Positions 6,854 to 16,241 are shown, counted from the stretch's first letter. The stretch: DNA of 64,000 bases from Bacteroidota bacterium (GCA_023426145.1 JAFABG010000025.1:262532-326531), one strand, 5' to 3'. Notes: generated from the letters alone by a model not told the origin. A program made the numbers and translations.

Positions 6854-8689
6854 ATGACAAAGAAAGTAGACCTAGATAACAAAGCCAACGAATACCTTAG
6901 GGGCATTGTGGCTAACCTTCCCGATAAGCCAGGTATCTATCAATATCTAAACGAAGAGGGCACAATCATATACGTTGGAAAGGCTAAAAATCTTAAGAAA
7001 AGGGTCTATTCTTATTTTAGCAAAGAGCACGAGCCAGGTAAAACTAGAGTATTAGTAAGTAAGATTGCAGACATCCGATACATTGTAGTTAATTCGGAAG
7101 AAGATGCTCTGCTGTTAGAGAATAACCTAATCAAGAAATATAAACCTCGCTACAATGTCTTACTGAAAGACGATAAAACATATCCCTCCATTTGTGTTCA
7201 AAACGAGTATTTTCCACGAGTGTTCAAAACCAGAAAAGTAATCAAGAATGGCTCCACATATTATGGACCTTATAGCCACGTACCATCAATGTACGCTGTA
7301 CTCGACCTAATAAAGCACTTATACCCGCTTCGTACTTGCAGTCTAAGCCTGACACCCGAAAACATTCAATCAGGAAAGTTTAAGGTGTGTCTAGAATATC
7401 ATATTAAAAACTGCGCTGGTCCATGCGTTGGACTTCAAGATCAAGAAGAATATCTCAAAAATATAGATGAGATAAAGGAAATACTAAAAGGGAACACACA
7501 AGATATAAGTAAACTGCTGCTAAATAAAATGCAAGAATTAGCAGGGGAAATGAGGTTTGAAGAAGCTCAAAAGATCAAAGAAAAGTATCTTCTAATAGAA
7601 AACTACCGCGCCAAATCGGAAGTTGTAAGCGCGGTACTACACAACATTGATGTGTTTACAATCGAAGAGGATGACTCAAACTCTGCTTTCATAAACTATC
7701 TTCATATCACAAATGGGGCCATCAATCAGGCATTTACGTTTGAATATAAGAAGAAACTAAATGAATCTAAAGAAGAGCTATTAACCTTGGGCATTATTGA
7801 AATGCGCGAACGCTATAAAAGCCATTCGAAGGAGATAATAGTCCCTTTTGAACTAGATATGGAGCTTAGTGACGTACTTTTCACGATTCCTCAGCGAGGA
7901 GACAAGAAGAAGTTGCTTGATCTATCGATATTAAATGTCAAGCAATACAAAGCAGACAGACTCAAACAAGCTGAAAAACTAAACCCAGAGCAACGAAGTA
8001 TGCGCCTGCTTAAAGAGATCCAAAACGAACTTCATCTTACGAAGCCACCCATACAGATCGAATGCTTCGACAACTCAAATATCCAAGGTACAGATGCAGT
8101 AGCCGCATGCGTAGTGTTCAAGAAAGCAAAACCATCAAAGAAAGACTATCGAAAATACAATATAAAGACTGTGGTTGGTCCTGATGATTATGCTTCAATG
8201 AAAGAGATCGTCAGACGTCGATATCAGCGTGCTATAGAAGAGAACTCCCCACTTCCCGACCTGATTATCACCGACGGTGGTAAAGGCCAAATGGAGGTTG
8301 TTAGAGAGGTCGTAGAAGACGAGTTACATCTCAGCATACCCATTGCAGGATTAGCGAAAGATAACAAGCACCGTACATCTGAGCTGCTCTTTGGATTCCC
8401 TCCCCAAACAATCGGTATCAAACAGCAAAGCTCTTTATTTAGATTACTAGTCCAAATTCAAGATGAAGTACACCGTTTTGCCATTACCTTCCATCGTGAC
8501 AAACGTAGCAAACGACAAGTGGCTTCAGCACTCGACACAATTAAAGGGATAGGAGAAAAGACCAAGACTACGCTTCTAAAAGAATTTAAGAGCGTCAAGC
8601 GCATCAAAGAAGCCTCATTAGAGGATATAGCTAAAGTTATTGGAGAAGCTAAAGCACAAATCATAAAAGACAGGTTAAACCAAGAATAA
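6854..8689 (+). CDS. uvrC: Excinuclease ABC subunit C
   Basis: A 611-residue nucleotide-excision-repair nuclease that makes both incisions around a UvrB-bound lesion. Domains in order: GIY-YIG nuclease at about residues 20-100 (GIYQYLNEEG...IIYVGKAKNLKKRV), a UVR UvrB-binding motif near 215-245 (MRFEEAQKIKEKY), the RNase H-like UvrC endonuclease domain at about 380-540 (ECFDNSNIQGTDAVAACVVF and DLIITDGGKGQ), and C-terminal helix-hairpin-helix repeats (IKGIGEKTKTTLLKEF). A cysteine-containing segment (CLEYHIKNCAGPC) lies between the first two domains. Length and order are normal. A terminator follows 16 bp after the stop. Confidence 0.97.
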   Translation: MTKKVDLDNKANEYLRGIVANLPDKPGIYQYLNEEGTIIYVGKAKNLKKRVYSYFSKEHEPGKTRVLVSKIADIRYIVVNSEEDALLLENNLIKKYKPRYNVLLKDDKTYPSICVQNEYFPRVFKTRKVIKNGSTYYGPYSHVPSMYAVLDLIKHLYPLRTCSLSLTPENIQSGKFKVCLEYHIKNCAGPCVGLQDQEEYLKNIDEIKEILKGNTQDISKLLLNKMQELAGEMRFEEAQKIKEKYLLIENYRAKSEVVSAVLHNIDVFTIEEDDSNSAFINYLHITNGAINQAFTFEYKKKLNESKEELLTLGIIEMRERYKSHSKEIIVPFELDMELSDVLFTIPQRGDKKKLLDLSILNVKQYKADRLKQAEKLNPEQRSMRLLKEIQNELHLTKPPIQIECFDNSNIQGTDAVAACVVFKKAKPSKKDYRKYNIKTVVGPDDYASMKEIVRRRYQRAIEENSPLPDLIITDGGKGQMEVVREVVEDELHLSIPIAGLAKDNKHRTSELLFGFPPQTIGIKQQSSLFRLLVQIQDEVHRFAITFHRDKRSKRQVASALDTIKGIGEKTKTTLLKEFKSVKRIKEASLEDIAKVIGEAKAQIIKDRLNQE

Positions 8690-8705
8690 GACTAAGCAAG
8701 GCTTA

Positions 8706-8732
8706 GATGGGGTAATATTTCTACCCCATCTA
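8706..8732 (+). terminator. Terminator after uvrC
   Basis: GATGGGGTA (8706-8714) pairs perfectly with TACCCCATC (8722-8730) across a 7-nt loop. The following T-rich stretch is short and mixed, so termination may be partial. Confidence 0.55.
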
Positions 8733-8755
8733 TCGTTTATATCTTGCGAATTTCG

Positions 8756-8763
8756 TAAATTTG
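8756..8763 (+). promoter_or_regulatory. Bacteroides -7 box upstream of dtd
   Basis: TAAATTTG fits TAnnTTTG and lies 36 bp before the ATG at 8800. It overlaps the TTG at 8761 that opens the longer in-frame reading. Transcription would start beyond that codon, which supports the ATG at 8800 as the real start. Confidence 0.55.
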
Positions 8764-8799
8764 CCTTTTGTAACAGACAATGGTATAGAAGAAACAGCA

Positions 8800-9252
8800 A
8801 TGAGAATAGTTATACAAAGAGTAAGTCATGCCTCAGTAACCATAGAAGGACAATGCAAATCGTCCATTCAAGAAGGATTGCTAATACTGGTGGGCATTGA
8901 AGAGACTGACGGGCAAGAAGACATTGACTGGCTCTGCAAAAAGATAGTAAATCTGCGAATTTTCGACGATGATAATGGGGTGATGAACAAATCTATATTG
9001 GATAAAGGAGGCGACATTTTAGTGATAAGCCAGTTTACCTTACATGCTTCTACTAAAAAAGGCAACCGCCCATCATACATCAAGGCTGCTAAGCATGAAA
9101 TTTCAGTCCCACTTTATGAGTTATTTTGCAAGGAATTAAGCCAAGCCTTGGGAAAACCTATCGGAACAGGAACCTTTGGGGCAGACATGAAGGTGGAGCT
9201 ATTAAATAATGGCCCTGTGACCATCTGTATGGATACAAAAAACAAGGAATAA
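8800..9252 (+). CDS. dtd: D-aminoacyl-tRNA deacylase
   Basis: A 150-residue homochirality-proofreading enzyme that removes D-amino acids from mischarged tRNA. Visible landmarks are the N-terminal MRIVIQRVSHASVTI, the catalytic-site segment SQFTLHAST (residues about 77-85) and the C-terminal NGPVTI with the cross-subunit Gly-Pro motif. The frame is open from a TTG at 8761, but conserved family sequence begins at the ATG at 8800 and the promoter-like box overlaps the upstream part. It is followed after 34 bp by the MazG-like gene, and with deoC these form a probable operon of sanitation and salvage functions. Confidence 0.95.
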   Translation: MRIVIQRVSHASVTIEGQCKSSIQEGLLILVGIEETDGQEDIDWLCKKIVNLRIFDDDNGVMNKSILDKGGDILVISQFTLHASTKKGNRPSYIKAAKHEISVPLYELFCKELSQALGKPIGTGTFGADMKVELLNNGPVTICMDTKNKE

Positions 9253-9286
9253 GAAAAGCTTAGAATAAACTTAAATTAGCAACAAT

Positions 9287-9622
9287 ATGACTGTAGAGGA
9301 AGCTCAAAAAGAGGTTGACCAATGGATAAAAACCTACGGTGTACGCTATTTCAACGAATTAACCAATATGGCAATACTCACGGAAGAAGTTGGTGAACTG
9401 GCCCGTGTCATGGCTCGCAAATATGGTGACCAGTCTTTCAAGGCAGGCGAGAAAGACAATCTTGACGAAGAAATTGCTGATGTTCTGTGGGTGCTTCTAT
9501 GCATTGCTAATCAAACAGGCGTAGACGTAACCAAAGCCTTCAAGGAAAGCCTTGAAAAGAAAACGAAACGTGATAACAAAAGACATATCAATAATCCAAA
9601 ACTGAACGATAATGGAAAATAA
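9287..9622 (+). CDS. MazG-like nucleotide pyrophosphohydrolase
   Basis: A 111-residue single-domain all-alpha NTP pyrophosphatase. The metal-binding signature reads EEVGE (residues about 32-36) and DEEIADVLW (about 60-68), the ExxE and ExxD pattern of the MazG/dUTPase-like superfamily. Such small proteins hydrolyse non-canonical or excess (d)NTPs to monophosphates; the preferred substrate cannot be read from sequence. The C-terminus is basic. Its last 11 bp overlap the start of deoC, indicating translational coupling. Confidence 0.9.
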   Translation: MTVEEAQKEVDQWIKTYGVRYFNELTNMAILTEEVGELARVMARKYGDQSFKAGEKDNLDEEIADVLWVLLCIANQTGVDVTKAFKESLEKKTKRDNKRHINNPKLNDNGK

Positions 9623-10514
9623 TAACTCACAAGCTAACAAGTATGCTGCCGCATTGGCGAAATATAAAACTAATTTAAGCGATGCAGATATACAAGCTCG
9701 CGTAGCTAGTTTGATAGAGAATAAAGTGCCCGAAAACAACACAGAAGAAGTAAAAAAGCTCTTGTTTAACTGCATAGACTTGACAACTTTAAATAGCACA
9801 GATAGCGACGAAAGCGTCATGAATTTCACCGAAAAAGTGAATAAGTTTGATGATGAATATCCCGATTTGAAGAATGTAGCTGCAATTTGTGTATATCCAA
9901 ACTTTGCCGCTATAGTAAAAAATACACTAGAAGTTGAGGGAGTTAACATCGCCTGTGTCTCTGCCGGTTTTCCTTCATCACAAACTTTCATCGAAGTAAA
10001 AGTGGCCGAAACAGCCTTAGCAATTAGCGATGGAGCAGACGAAATCGATATCGTCATCTCGATCGGAAAGTTCTTAAATGGCGATTACGAAACCATGTGT
10101 GAAGAGATTCAGGAACTAAAAGGAGTATGCAAAGACCGCCATCTGAAAGTAATTCTAGAAACAGGTGCCTTACAAAGTGCCTCAAACATCAAGAAAGCCT
10201 CTATCCTATCCATGTATTCTGGTGCAGATTTCATCAAAACATCAACAGGGAAACAACAACCAGCAGCAACTCCTGAAGCGGCTTATGTTATGTGTGAAGC
10301 TATAAAGGAATATTACGAACAAACTAATATCAAGATCGGTTTTAAACCTGCAGGAGGAATTAATACAGTAAATGATGCTATCACCTATTACACCATAGTA
10401 AAAGAAGTATTAGGAGAAGAGTGGCTAAACAACGAACTATTCCGCCTAGGTACAAGCCGTTTAGCAAATCTACTTCTCTCCGACATCACAGGAGAAGACA
10501 TAAAATTCTTTTAA
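9612..10514 (+). CDS. deoC: Deoxyribose-phosphate aldolase
   Basis: A 300-residue class I aldolase splitting 2-deoxyribose 5-phosphate into glyceraldehyde 3-phosphate and acetaldehyde in deoxynucleoside catabolism. The Schiff-base lysine is Lys209 in DFIKTSTGK and the second active-site lysine is Lys245 in IGFKPAGGI. The substrate-binding region CVYPNFAAIVK is clear. An N-terminal extension of about 45 residues makes it longer than the 220-260 residues of many bacterial enzymes and resembles the longer class. It starts inside the end of the MazG-like gene and ends with a strong terminator. Confidence 0.95.
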   Translation: MENNNSQANKYAAALAKYKTNLSDADIQARVASLIENKVPENNTEEVKKLLFNCIDLTTLNSTDSDESVMNFTEKVNKFDDEYPDLKNVAAICVYPNFAAIVKNTLEVEGVNIACVSAGFPSSQTFIEVKVAETALAISDGADEIDIVISIGKFLNGDYETMCEEIQELKGVCKDRHLKVILETGALQSASNIKKASILSMYSGADFIKTSTGKQQPAATPEAAYVMCEAIKEYYEQTNIKIGFKPAGGINTVNDAITYYTIVKEVLGEEWLNNELFRLGTSRLANLLLSDITGEDIKFF

Positions 10515-10541
10515 AAGGCAACATTAGCAATCAAATAAGCC

Positions 10542-10592
10542 ATACCACGCTGAATTTTACATAGATGTAAAATTCAGCGTGGTATTTTTTTT
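10542..10592 (+). terminator. Strong terminator after deoC
   Basis: A perfect 21-bp stem (10542-10562 with 10565-10585) with a 2-nt loop is followed by a run of Ts (to 10592). It begins 27 bp after the deoC stop and closes the dtd-mazG-deoC unit. Confidence 0.9.
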
Positions 10593-10638
10593 GAATAAAA
10601 AAAAGAGAAAGAAGACTAGGAAAAAAAGGAGAAATCAT

Positions 10639-10646
10639 TATCTTTG
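10639..10646 (+). promoter_or_regulatory. Bacteroides -7 box upstream of the DUF1266 gene
   Basis: TATCTTTG matches TAnnTTTG. It is 173 bp before the ATG at 10820, so the leader would be unusually long. No -33 box is evident. Confidence 0.5.
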
Positions 10647-10819
10647 CAACAATAGTTGCTGAAAATCAGTCCTGAATGTCATCCCATACGAGGAACTCCC
10701 CCTTTATTTTATCTATTTAAGATACAATAAGTTCCACACAATGAATGACTATGAAAAACGCATTAAACAATGATTTTCGCACATTTTCTCCGTCATTAAA
10801 GTAATCAAAATTATGGATA

Positions 10820-11500
10820 ATGGAACTGTGTAAAAACAAACTGCGATTTAGTATTAATCCCTTAAATCTACTCCTTAGAGCAAGGAAAAAAGAAGGATTA
10901 CGCATTGGATATATGCAAGCCGCCATGGATGGTTTATACCTAAATGGGCTTCAAACAGGTGCAGACACCCAAAAACTAATTCAATTATTATCGGAAAAAT
11001 TCAATTGTTTTGATGCAGACTCGTCGTGCCAATTATTATCTTTCATTGCAACAGAAGGCGAAAGAGCTTCTTTCTCTATTATGCTCCCCTACTTGCTATC
11101 CACAGATACACTTGAAGAGTTCGAAAATGTCATCCGTAAACACTTTTATGGAATAGAGAGGTTCATTCAACAAGGAAAGAATTTGTATAATTTCGTAAAA
11201 TATATAGAAGAAAGAGGAGAACCTATTATTTGGATTAATGACCTAGAAAGAGGGGTAACAGGATGGGATATGGGACAATTAGTAACAATAGCACGGATAG
11301 CAAAAGACTGTGAATACATTACTCAAGAACAGGCCTGGGAATACATTGATAGAGCTAGTGAAATATGCATGGAGCACTTCCACACACCAGAGGAGATCGA
11401 CAAAAGCTTCCTAATAGGAGGAGCAATGAAATCGGATAAAATAAAAGACTGGGAGAATCTAATCTTCTACTACTCAGAACTTCGAGAAAATGAAAGATAA
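10820..11500 (+). CDS. DUF1266 domain-containing protein
   Basis: A 226-residue soluble protein with no signal peptide or membrane segment. The C-terminal half (about residues 130-215) carries the DUF1266 pattern: GWDMGQLVTIARIAKDCEYITQEQAWEYI, then EEIDKSFLIGGAM. The family has no established biochemical function; enterobacterial YbeR/YbeU/YbeV belong to it. The gene stands alone between the deoC terminator and a convergent prenyl synthase gene whose stop is only 3 bp away. No neighbour suggests a pathway. The start is the ATG in frame with the strongest coding signal. Confidence 0.75.
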   Translation: MELCKNKLRFSINPLNLLLRARKKEGLRIGYMQAAMDGLYLNGLQTGADTQKLIQLLSEKFNCFDADSSCQLLSFIATEGERASFSIMLPYLLSTDTLEEFENVIRKHFYGIERFIQQGKNLYNFVKYIEERGEPIIWINDLERGVTGWDMGQLVTIARIAKDCEYITQEQAWEYIDRASEICMEHFHTPEEIDKSFLIGGAMKSDKIKDWENLIFYYSELRENER

Positions 11501-11503
11501 AAA

Positions 11504-12478
11504 CTATTTCTCACGATCAGCTACATAAGTAACATATGCTCTAAGAGCCTCAGAAATAGGAGAACTGGGTAGTGAATCTAACAACTCAAACACCTTCTGT
11601 TTGTATTCATCAATAACACGTGATGCATACTCTATACCCCCGTTTGCTTTAGTAAACTCAATCAAACGAGCTATTTCATCAGGAGTAGCCATACCCTCCT
11701 TCACCTTTAAAGCAACCTTTTCAGCCCAATCGTCTTTAGTCGCATTCAAAGCATATAACACAGGAAGAGTAAGCTTCCCTTCAAGCATGTCATTGCCAGT
11801 AGGTTTACCGATCTCTTTACTATCAAAATAATCAAAAATATCGTCTTTAATCTGAAAACAGACACCAATATGTTCCCCTAATAATCGAGCAAAAGCGACC
11901 TCTTTATCGCTAGCATTAACAGATAAAGCAGCTGCTTCCGCACACGCAGCGAAAAGAGCTGCAGTCTTTTTACGAATTACATCAAAATATACCGTTTCGG
12001 AAAAACTGTGATTACTAACATTGGACAGTTGAAGCAATTCCCCTTCGGCAAGGTCACGCCCTAAAAAAGAAATCAATCTAACAATTCGACCGCTTTTTGT
12101 AAGTTCGGCATGAACCAAACTAGTGGCAAGAAGATAATCCCCAGCCAAAACTGCAACTTTATTATTAAAAATTGCATTCACAGAGAGCTGACCTCTACGT
12201 TCAGTACTCTCATCTACAACATCATCATGAACTAGGCTAGCTGTATGAAGAAGTTCTAAAGAAACAGCAGCGTGAAGAGTCGCAGGAAGGATTGTTCCAT
12301 AAAGACGAGCAGACAGTAATACAAGAATAGGACGCATCATCTTACCATTCCTCTGGCGAATGTGTGCAACAACGCTATCAAGCAATACATTAGAACTGGA
12401 AAGAGAACTATCAAAAAGATTTCTAAAGTCTTCCAATTCAATTTCAACCGGACTTTTGATTTGAGAAATGCGATCCAT
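11504..12478 (-). CDS. Polyprenyl diphosphate synthase (octaprenyl/heptaprenyl type)
   Basis: A 324-residue trans-prenyltransferase that elongates farnesyl diphosphate with isopentenyl diphosphate, probably making the menaquinone side chain. The first aspartate-rich motif is in LVHDDVVDES and the second in IKDDIFDYF; the GKPTGNDMLEGKLTLPVLYAL segment is also typical. The frame is open up to 12547, but family sequence starts at MDRISQIKSP (ATG at 12478). A minus-strand promoter box lies at 12497-12504, inside that extension, so the long reading is unlikely. It is divergent from polA and convergent with the DUF1266 gene. Chain length cannot be read with certainty. Confidence 0.92.
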   Translation of the reverse strand: MDRISQIKSPVEIELEDFRNLFDSSLSSSNVLLDSVVAHIRQRNGKMMRPILVLLSARLYGTILPATLHAAVSLELLHTASLVHDDVVDESTERRGQLSVNAIFNNKVAVLAGDYLLATSLVHAELTKSGRIVRLISFLGRDLAEGELLQLSNVSNHSFSETVYFDVIRKKTAALFAACAEAAALSVNASDKEVAFARLLGEHIGVCFQIKDDIFDYFDSKEIGKPTGNDMLEGKLTLPVLYALNATKDDWAEKVALKVKEGMATPDEIARLIEFTKANGGIEYASRVIDEYKQKVFELLDSLPSSPISEALRAYVTYVADREK

Positions 12479-12496
12479 TATTACAGTATTTGGCCA

Positions 12497-12504
12497 CAAA
12501 AGTA
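12497..12504 (-). promoter_or_regulatory. Bacteroides -7 box for the prenyl synthase gene
   Basis: On the minus strand the sequence is TACTTTTG, 18 bp upstream of the ATG at 12478. It supports that start codon over the upstream extension. Confidence 0.55.
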
Positions 12505-12535
12505 ATAATAAAACGCTTAATACCGTATTTTTTTG

Positions 12536-12543
12536 TACTTTTA
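12536..12543 (+). promoter_or_regulatory. Possible -7 box for polA
   Basis: TACTTTTA is one base off the TAnnTTTG consensus and lies 22 bp before the ATG at 12566. It is weaker than the other boxes listed. Confidence 0.35.
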
Positions 12544-12565
12544 CCATGAAAAATTAAGTAAATCT

Positions 12566-15415
12566 ATGGAATCTGACAATAAATTATTTCTTTTAGACGC
12601 TTATGCACTTATATATAGAGCCTATTATGCCTTTATTAAAAATCCTAGAATAAACTCGAAAGGATTCAATACTTCGGCAATACTAGGCTTTGTTAACACG
12701 CTTGAAGACGTTCTAAAAAAGGAAAATCCTTCGCATATTGGAGTAGCCTTCGATCCTTCTGGCCCGACTTTTCGCCACGAAGCATTTGAGCAATATAAAG
12801 CTCAACGTGAAGAGACTCCAGAAGCAATCCGCCTATCTGTACCTATTATTAAAGAGATTATTCAAGCTTATCGCATACCTATTCTAGAAGTTGCTGGTTA
12901 CGAAGCCGATGACGTTATTGGCACCTTAGCCACAGAAGCAGGACAAAAGGGGATCACAACTTATATGATGACTCCTGATAAAGACTATGGCCAATTGGTT
13001 ACTGAAAAGATATTCATGTACCGCCCCAAACATACAGGGGGCTTTGAAGTCATGGGAATAGAAGAAATTAAATCAAAATTTTCGATTCAGTCTCCGACTC
13101 AAGTCATAGATATGCTAGGTTTAATGGGGGACTCTTCAGACAACATTCCTGGTTGTCCCGGGGTTGGTGAAAAAACAGCTCAGAAGCTAATTGCTGAATT
13201 CGGTAGCATCGAAAATTTATTAGATCATACCGATCAACTAAAAGGAGCACTTAAAACTAAAGTGGAAACGAATAAAGAAATGATCACTTTCTCCAAATTT
13301 CTTGCAACTATTAAAATTGATGTACCTATCCAATTGGAAATGGACAAGCTTATTAGGGAGCAAGCAAATGAAGAAGAACTTCGTCGAATTTTTGATGAAC
13401 TAGAATTTCGTACACTAATTGACCGAGTACTAAAAAAAGAGAATACTACAAATACAATAACTACTCCTACTCTCAAGAAAATTTCGGCAGCAAAAAAAAC
13501 GCAAGCCACACTTTCACTTTTTCCAGAAGAAGGACCTGAAATTCAAGGCAATTTATTTGCAGAATTTACAGACGATGAGCCAACTGAAGCAAAAAAAACG
13601 AATCTAGAGACGCTAGAAACACTTAATACAGACTACCAACTAATTGATAATGAGAATAAAAGGGGTGAAATTATTAAATTATTACTTACATCTAAAATTC
13701 TCACTCTAGACACAGAAACCACAGGGACTGAGCCAATGGAGGCCGAATTAGTAGGAATGAGTTTTGCTATCAACGAAAATCAAGCATTTTATGTACCTGT
13801 GCCTGCAGATCGAGAAGAAGCCTTAAAATTAGTTAATGAATTCCGCCCGGTACTAGAAAATGAAGATTCGCTAAAAGTTGGGCAAAATATCAAATACGAT
13901 ATGATTGTTCTCCAAAACTATGGGGTGCAAGTAAAAGGCAAACTTTTCGATACGATGATAGCACATTACGTACTTCAACCTGAACTACGACATGGAATGG
14001 ACTATCTTGCAGAAATCTATCTCCGTTACCAAACGATACACATAGACGAACTCATAGGACCTAAGGGAAAGAACCAGAAAAACATGCGCGATCTTGACCC
14101 AAAGGAGGTTTACCGATATGCATGTGAGGATGCAGACGTAACTCTTAAGCTCAAAAACGTGCTGGAGAAAGAATTAGTAAAAAACGGTGCTGAGAATCTA
14201 TTCTATGAAATAGAAATGCCCCTAGTACCCGTATTGGTAAACATAGAACGCAACGGTGTACTATTAGATACAGAAGCGCTGAAACAATCTTCTGAACACT
14301 TTACTGCACAGATGAAACGCATTGAACAGGAGATTTATGAATTGGCAGATGAGAAGTTCAACATTGCTTCCCCAAAACAAGTAGGCGAAATGCTATTCGA
14401 CAAACTGAAAATTGTAGAGAAAGCAAAGAAAACCAAAACTGGTCAATACGTCACTTCAGAAGAAGTACTCGAAAGCCTCCGTCATAAGCATCCAATGGTG
14501 GAAAAGATATTAGAACATCGTGGACTAAAGAAATTATTAGGAACCTACATCGATGCTTTGCCTCAACTCATCAATCCTAAAACAGGCAGAGTGCATACCT
14601 CCTTCAACCAAACTGTCACATCTACAGGACGCCTTAGCTCAAGTAATCCTAACCTGCAAAACATACCTATTCGTGATGAAAATGGAAAAGAAATTCGGAA
14701 AGCATTTATCCCAGATGAAGGATGCCTTTTCTTTTCAGCAGACTATTCTCAAATAGAATTACGAATTATGGCTCATCTCAGCGAAGACAAGAATATGATA
14801 GATGCCTTTCTAAGCAACCATGATATTCACGCAGCTACAGCAGCCAAAATTTATAAGGTAGACATCAAAGAAGTCGACTCAGACATGAGACGTAAAGCTA
14901 AAACGGCGAACTTTGGTATCATTTATGGTATATCAGTATTTGGTCTGGCAGAAAGAATGAACGTAGACAGAAAGGAAGCCAAAGAGCTTATAGATGGATA
15001 TTTTGAAACCTACCCAAGCATAAGGGCCTATATGGATAAAAGTATTCAAATAGCCAAAGAAAAAGGATATGTAGAAACAATATATCACAGAAAGAGGTTT
15101 CTGCCCGACATCAACTCGCACAATAGTGTTGTGCGCGGCTATGCTGAAAGAAATGCTATCAACGCTCCAATTCAAGGAAGTGCAGCAGATATAATAAAAG
15201 TAGCAATGGCACGTATTTATGAACGCTTCCAAACTGCAAATATACAAGCCAAGATGATTCTACAAGTACATGATGAGCTAAACTTCAGTGTACCCATACA
15301 TGAGAAAGAAATTGTTGAGGAGATCGTCATTCAAGAAATGGAACGTGCATACCGTATGCATGTTCCTTTAAAAGCGGATTGTGGATGGGGTAAAAATTGG
15401 CTAGAAGCCCATTAA
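12566..15415 (+). CDS. polA: DNA polymerase I
   Basis: A 949-residue family A polymerase for Okazaki-fragment processing and repair. Domains in order: 5'-3' exonuclease (about residues 1-300, with LLDAYALIYRAYYAF, YEADDVIGTLA and MLGLMGDSSDNIPG); a low-complexity linker (about 300-350); 3'-5' exonuclease with the LTLDTETTGTEP motif, whose metal-binding Asp and Glu are kept, so proofreading is probably active; and the polymerase palm and fingers with SADYSQIELRIMAHLS, RRKAKTANFGIIYG and the QVHDELNF motif C. The frame is open from a TTG at 12533, but the ATG at 12566 begins the conserved protein. A terminator lies about 130 bp downstream. Confidence 0.97.
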   Translation: MESDNKLFLLDAYALIYRAYYAFIKNPRINSKGFNTSAILGFVNTLEDVLKKENPSHIGVAFDPSGPTFRHEAFEQYKAQREETPEAIRLSVPIIKEIIQAYRIPILEVAGYEADDVIGTLATEAGQKGITTYMMTPDKDYGQLVTEKIFMYRPKHTGGFEVMGIEEIKSKFSIQSPTQVIDMLGLMGDSSDNIPGCPGVGEKTAQKLIAEFGSIENLLDHTDQLKGALKTKVETNKEMITFSKFLATIKIDVPIQLEMDKLIREQANEEELRRIFDELEFRTLIDRVLKKENTTNTITTPTLKKISAAKKTQATLSLFPEEGPEIQGNLFAEFTDDEPTEAKKTNLETLETLNTDYQLIDNENKRGEIIKLLLTSKILTLDTETTGTEPMEAELVGMSFAINENQAFYVPVPADREEALKLVNEFRPVLENEDSLKVGQNIKYDMIVLQNYGVQVKGKLFDTMIAHYVLQPELRHGMDYLAEIYLRYQTIHIDELIGPKGKNQKNMRDLDPKEVYRYACEDADVTLKLKNVLEKELVKNGAENLFYEIEMPLVPVLVNIERNGVLLDTEALKQSSEHFTAQMKRIEQEIYELADEKFNIASPKQVGEMLFDKLKIVEKAKKTKTGQYVTSEEVLESLRHKHPMVEKILEHRGLKKLLGTYIDALPQLINPKTGRVHTSFNQTVTSTGRLSSSNPNLQNIPIRDENGKEIRKAFIPDEGCLFFSADYSQIELRIMAHLSEDKNMIDAFLSNHDIHAATAAKIYKVDIKEVDSDMRRKAKTANFGIIYGISVFGLAERMNVDRKEAKELIDGYFETYPSIRAYMDKSIQIAKEKGYVETIYHRKRFLPDINSHNSVVRGYAERNAINAPIQGSAADIIKVAMARIYERFQTANIQAKMILQVHDELNFSVPIHEKEIVEEIVIQEMERAYRMHVPLKADCGWGKNWLEAH

Positions 15416-15547
15416 AAAATGAATTTATACAATGAATAATCTATTATTTATCAGCAAAATAAAGTCAAAACTTCGTAACAACATTATTTAACTTATCATC
15501 CAAAAAGCTACTAAAAGGATTGCTAATCTAACGTAGTGCTTCATTCT

Positions 15548-15581
15548 ATATCCGGCAAGATGGCTGCCGGATATTTTTTTG
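15548..15581 (+). terminator. Terminator downstream of polA
   Basis: ATATCCGGCA (15548-15557) pairs perfectly with 15565-15574 across a 7-nt loop, followed by seven Ts. It lies 132 bp after the polA stop. The intervening stretch has no ORF. Confidence 0.85.
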
Positions 15582-15679
15582 TCAAAAACACAAGCAAATA
15601 GCAAGTCCTAAACATATTCTAAAATATCATTATGACACAAATTACACGCTATAAAACGGATAAGAACCAAATTAATAGT

Positions 15680-15687
15680 TATATTTG
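15680..15687 (+). promoter_or_regulatory. Bacteroides -7 box upstream of the DUF3836 gene
   Basis: TATATTTG matches TAnnTTTG, 60 bp before the ATG at 15748. Confidence 0.55.
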
Positions 15688-15747
15688 CACCATAATACTA
15701 AAGGATTAGTAGACAAATGAAAGTTTAATATTAAAAATCAAATAGCC

Positions 15748-16143
15748 ATGAAAACAAAAGTATTTTTTAAAATGTTCGTATTAACTGTTATTCTTTTAAT
15801 GACTTCATATACTATGTATGGACGCAGTAATAACGGCCAATTGGTATATAATCCAGTAGAGGAAAACGGAGTAATGGTTGCTCAAACTGTTTACAAGATG
15901 GATGGTAATACACTTGCCAACTATATGAAGTACGATTATAAATATGATGAAAGCAAACGAATGATTGAGAGTGAAACTTTAAAATGGAACAGTACAAAAA
16001 ATAACTGGGTCAAAGATTTACGTATCAATTATAAATATGAAGGAAAAACCGTAACGACCAATTATTATAAATGGAATAACAAGAAAGAAACCTATGAATT
16101 AGTCCCAGAAATGACAGTTACTATGGACAACGCAAATTTATAA
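15748..16143 (+). CDS. Secreted DUF3836 family protein
   Basis: A 131-residue exported protein. The first 26 residues form a Sec signal peptide with a lysine-rich start and hydrophobic core (VLTVILLMTSYTMYG). The mature part is rich in Tyr, Asn, Lys and Thr, and contains repeated strand-like segments such as YDYKYDESKRMIESETLKWN and INYKYEGKTVTTNYYKWN. This is the pattern of DUF3836, a Bacteroides-restricted family of small secreted proteins with no known function. It has its own promoter box and terminator, so it is a single-gene unit. Confidence 0.75.
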   Translation: MKTKVFFKMFVLTVILLMTSYTMYGRSNNGQLVYNPVEENGVMVAQTVYKMDGNTLANYMKYDYKYDESKRMIESETLKWNSTKNNWVKDLRINYKYEGKTVTTNYYKWNNKKETYELVPEMTVTMDNANL

Positions 16144-16191
16144 CTACTCTTTTCAACAACACTCTTTATTTTAATATTCTAACATTAGAGG

Positions 16192-16223
16192 CGCCGTTCC
16201 TGTTGAAGGAATGGCGTTTTTTT
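16192..16223 (+). terminator. Terminator after the DUF3836 gene
   Basis: CGCCGTTCC (16192-16200) pairs with GGAATGGCG (16208-16216), with one G-T pair, followed by seven Ts. On the minus strand it would also lie behind the response-regulator gene. Confidence 0.75.
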
Positions 16224-16241
16224 GTAATGATCAGCAATCTA

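Noticed and set aside
9497..10057. 186-codon minus-strand frame inside deoC
   Set aside because: It is antisense to well-conserved deoC codons and shows no recognisable protein family.
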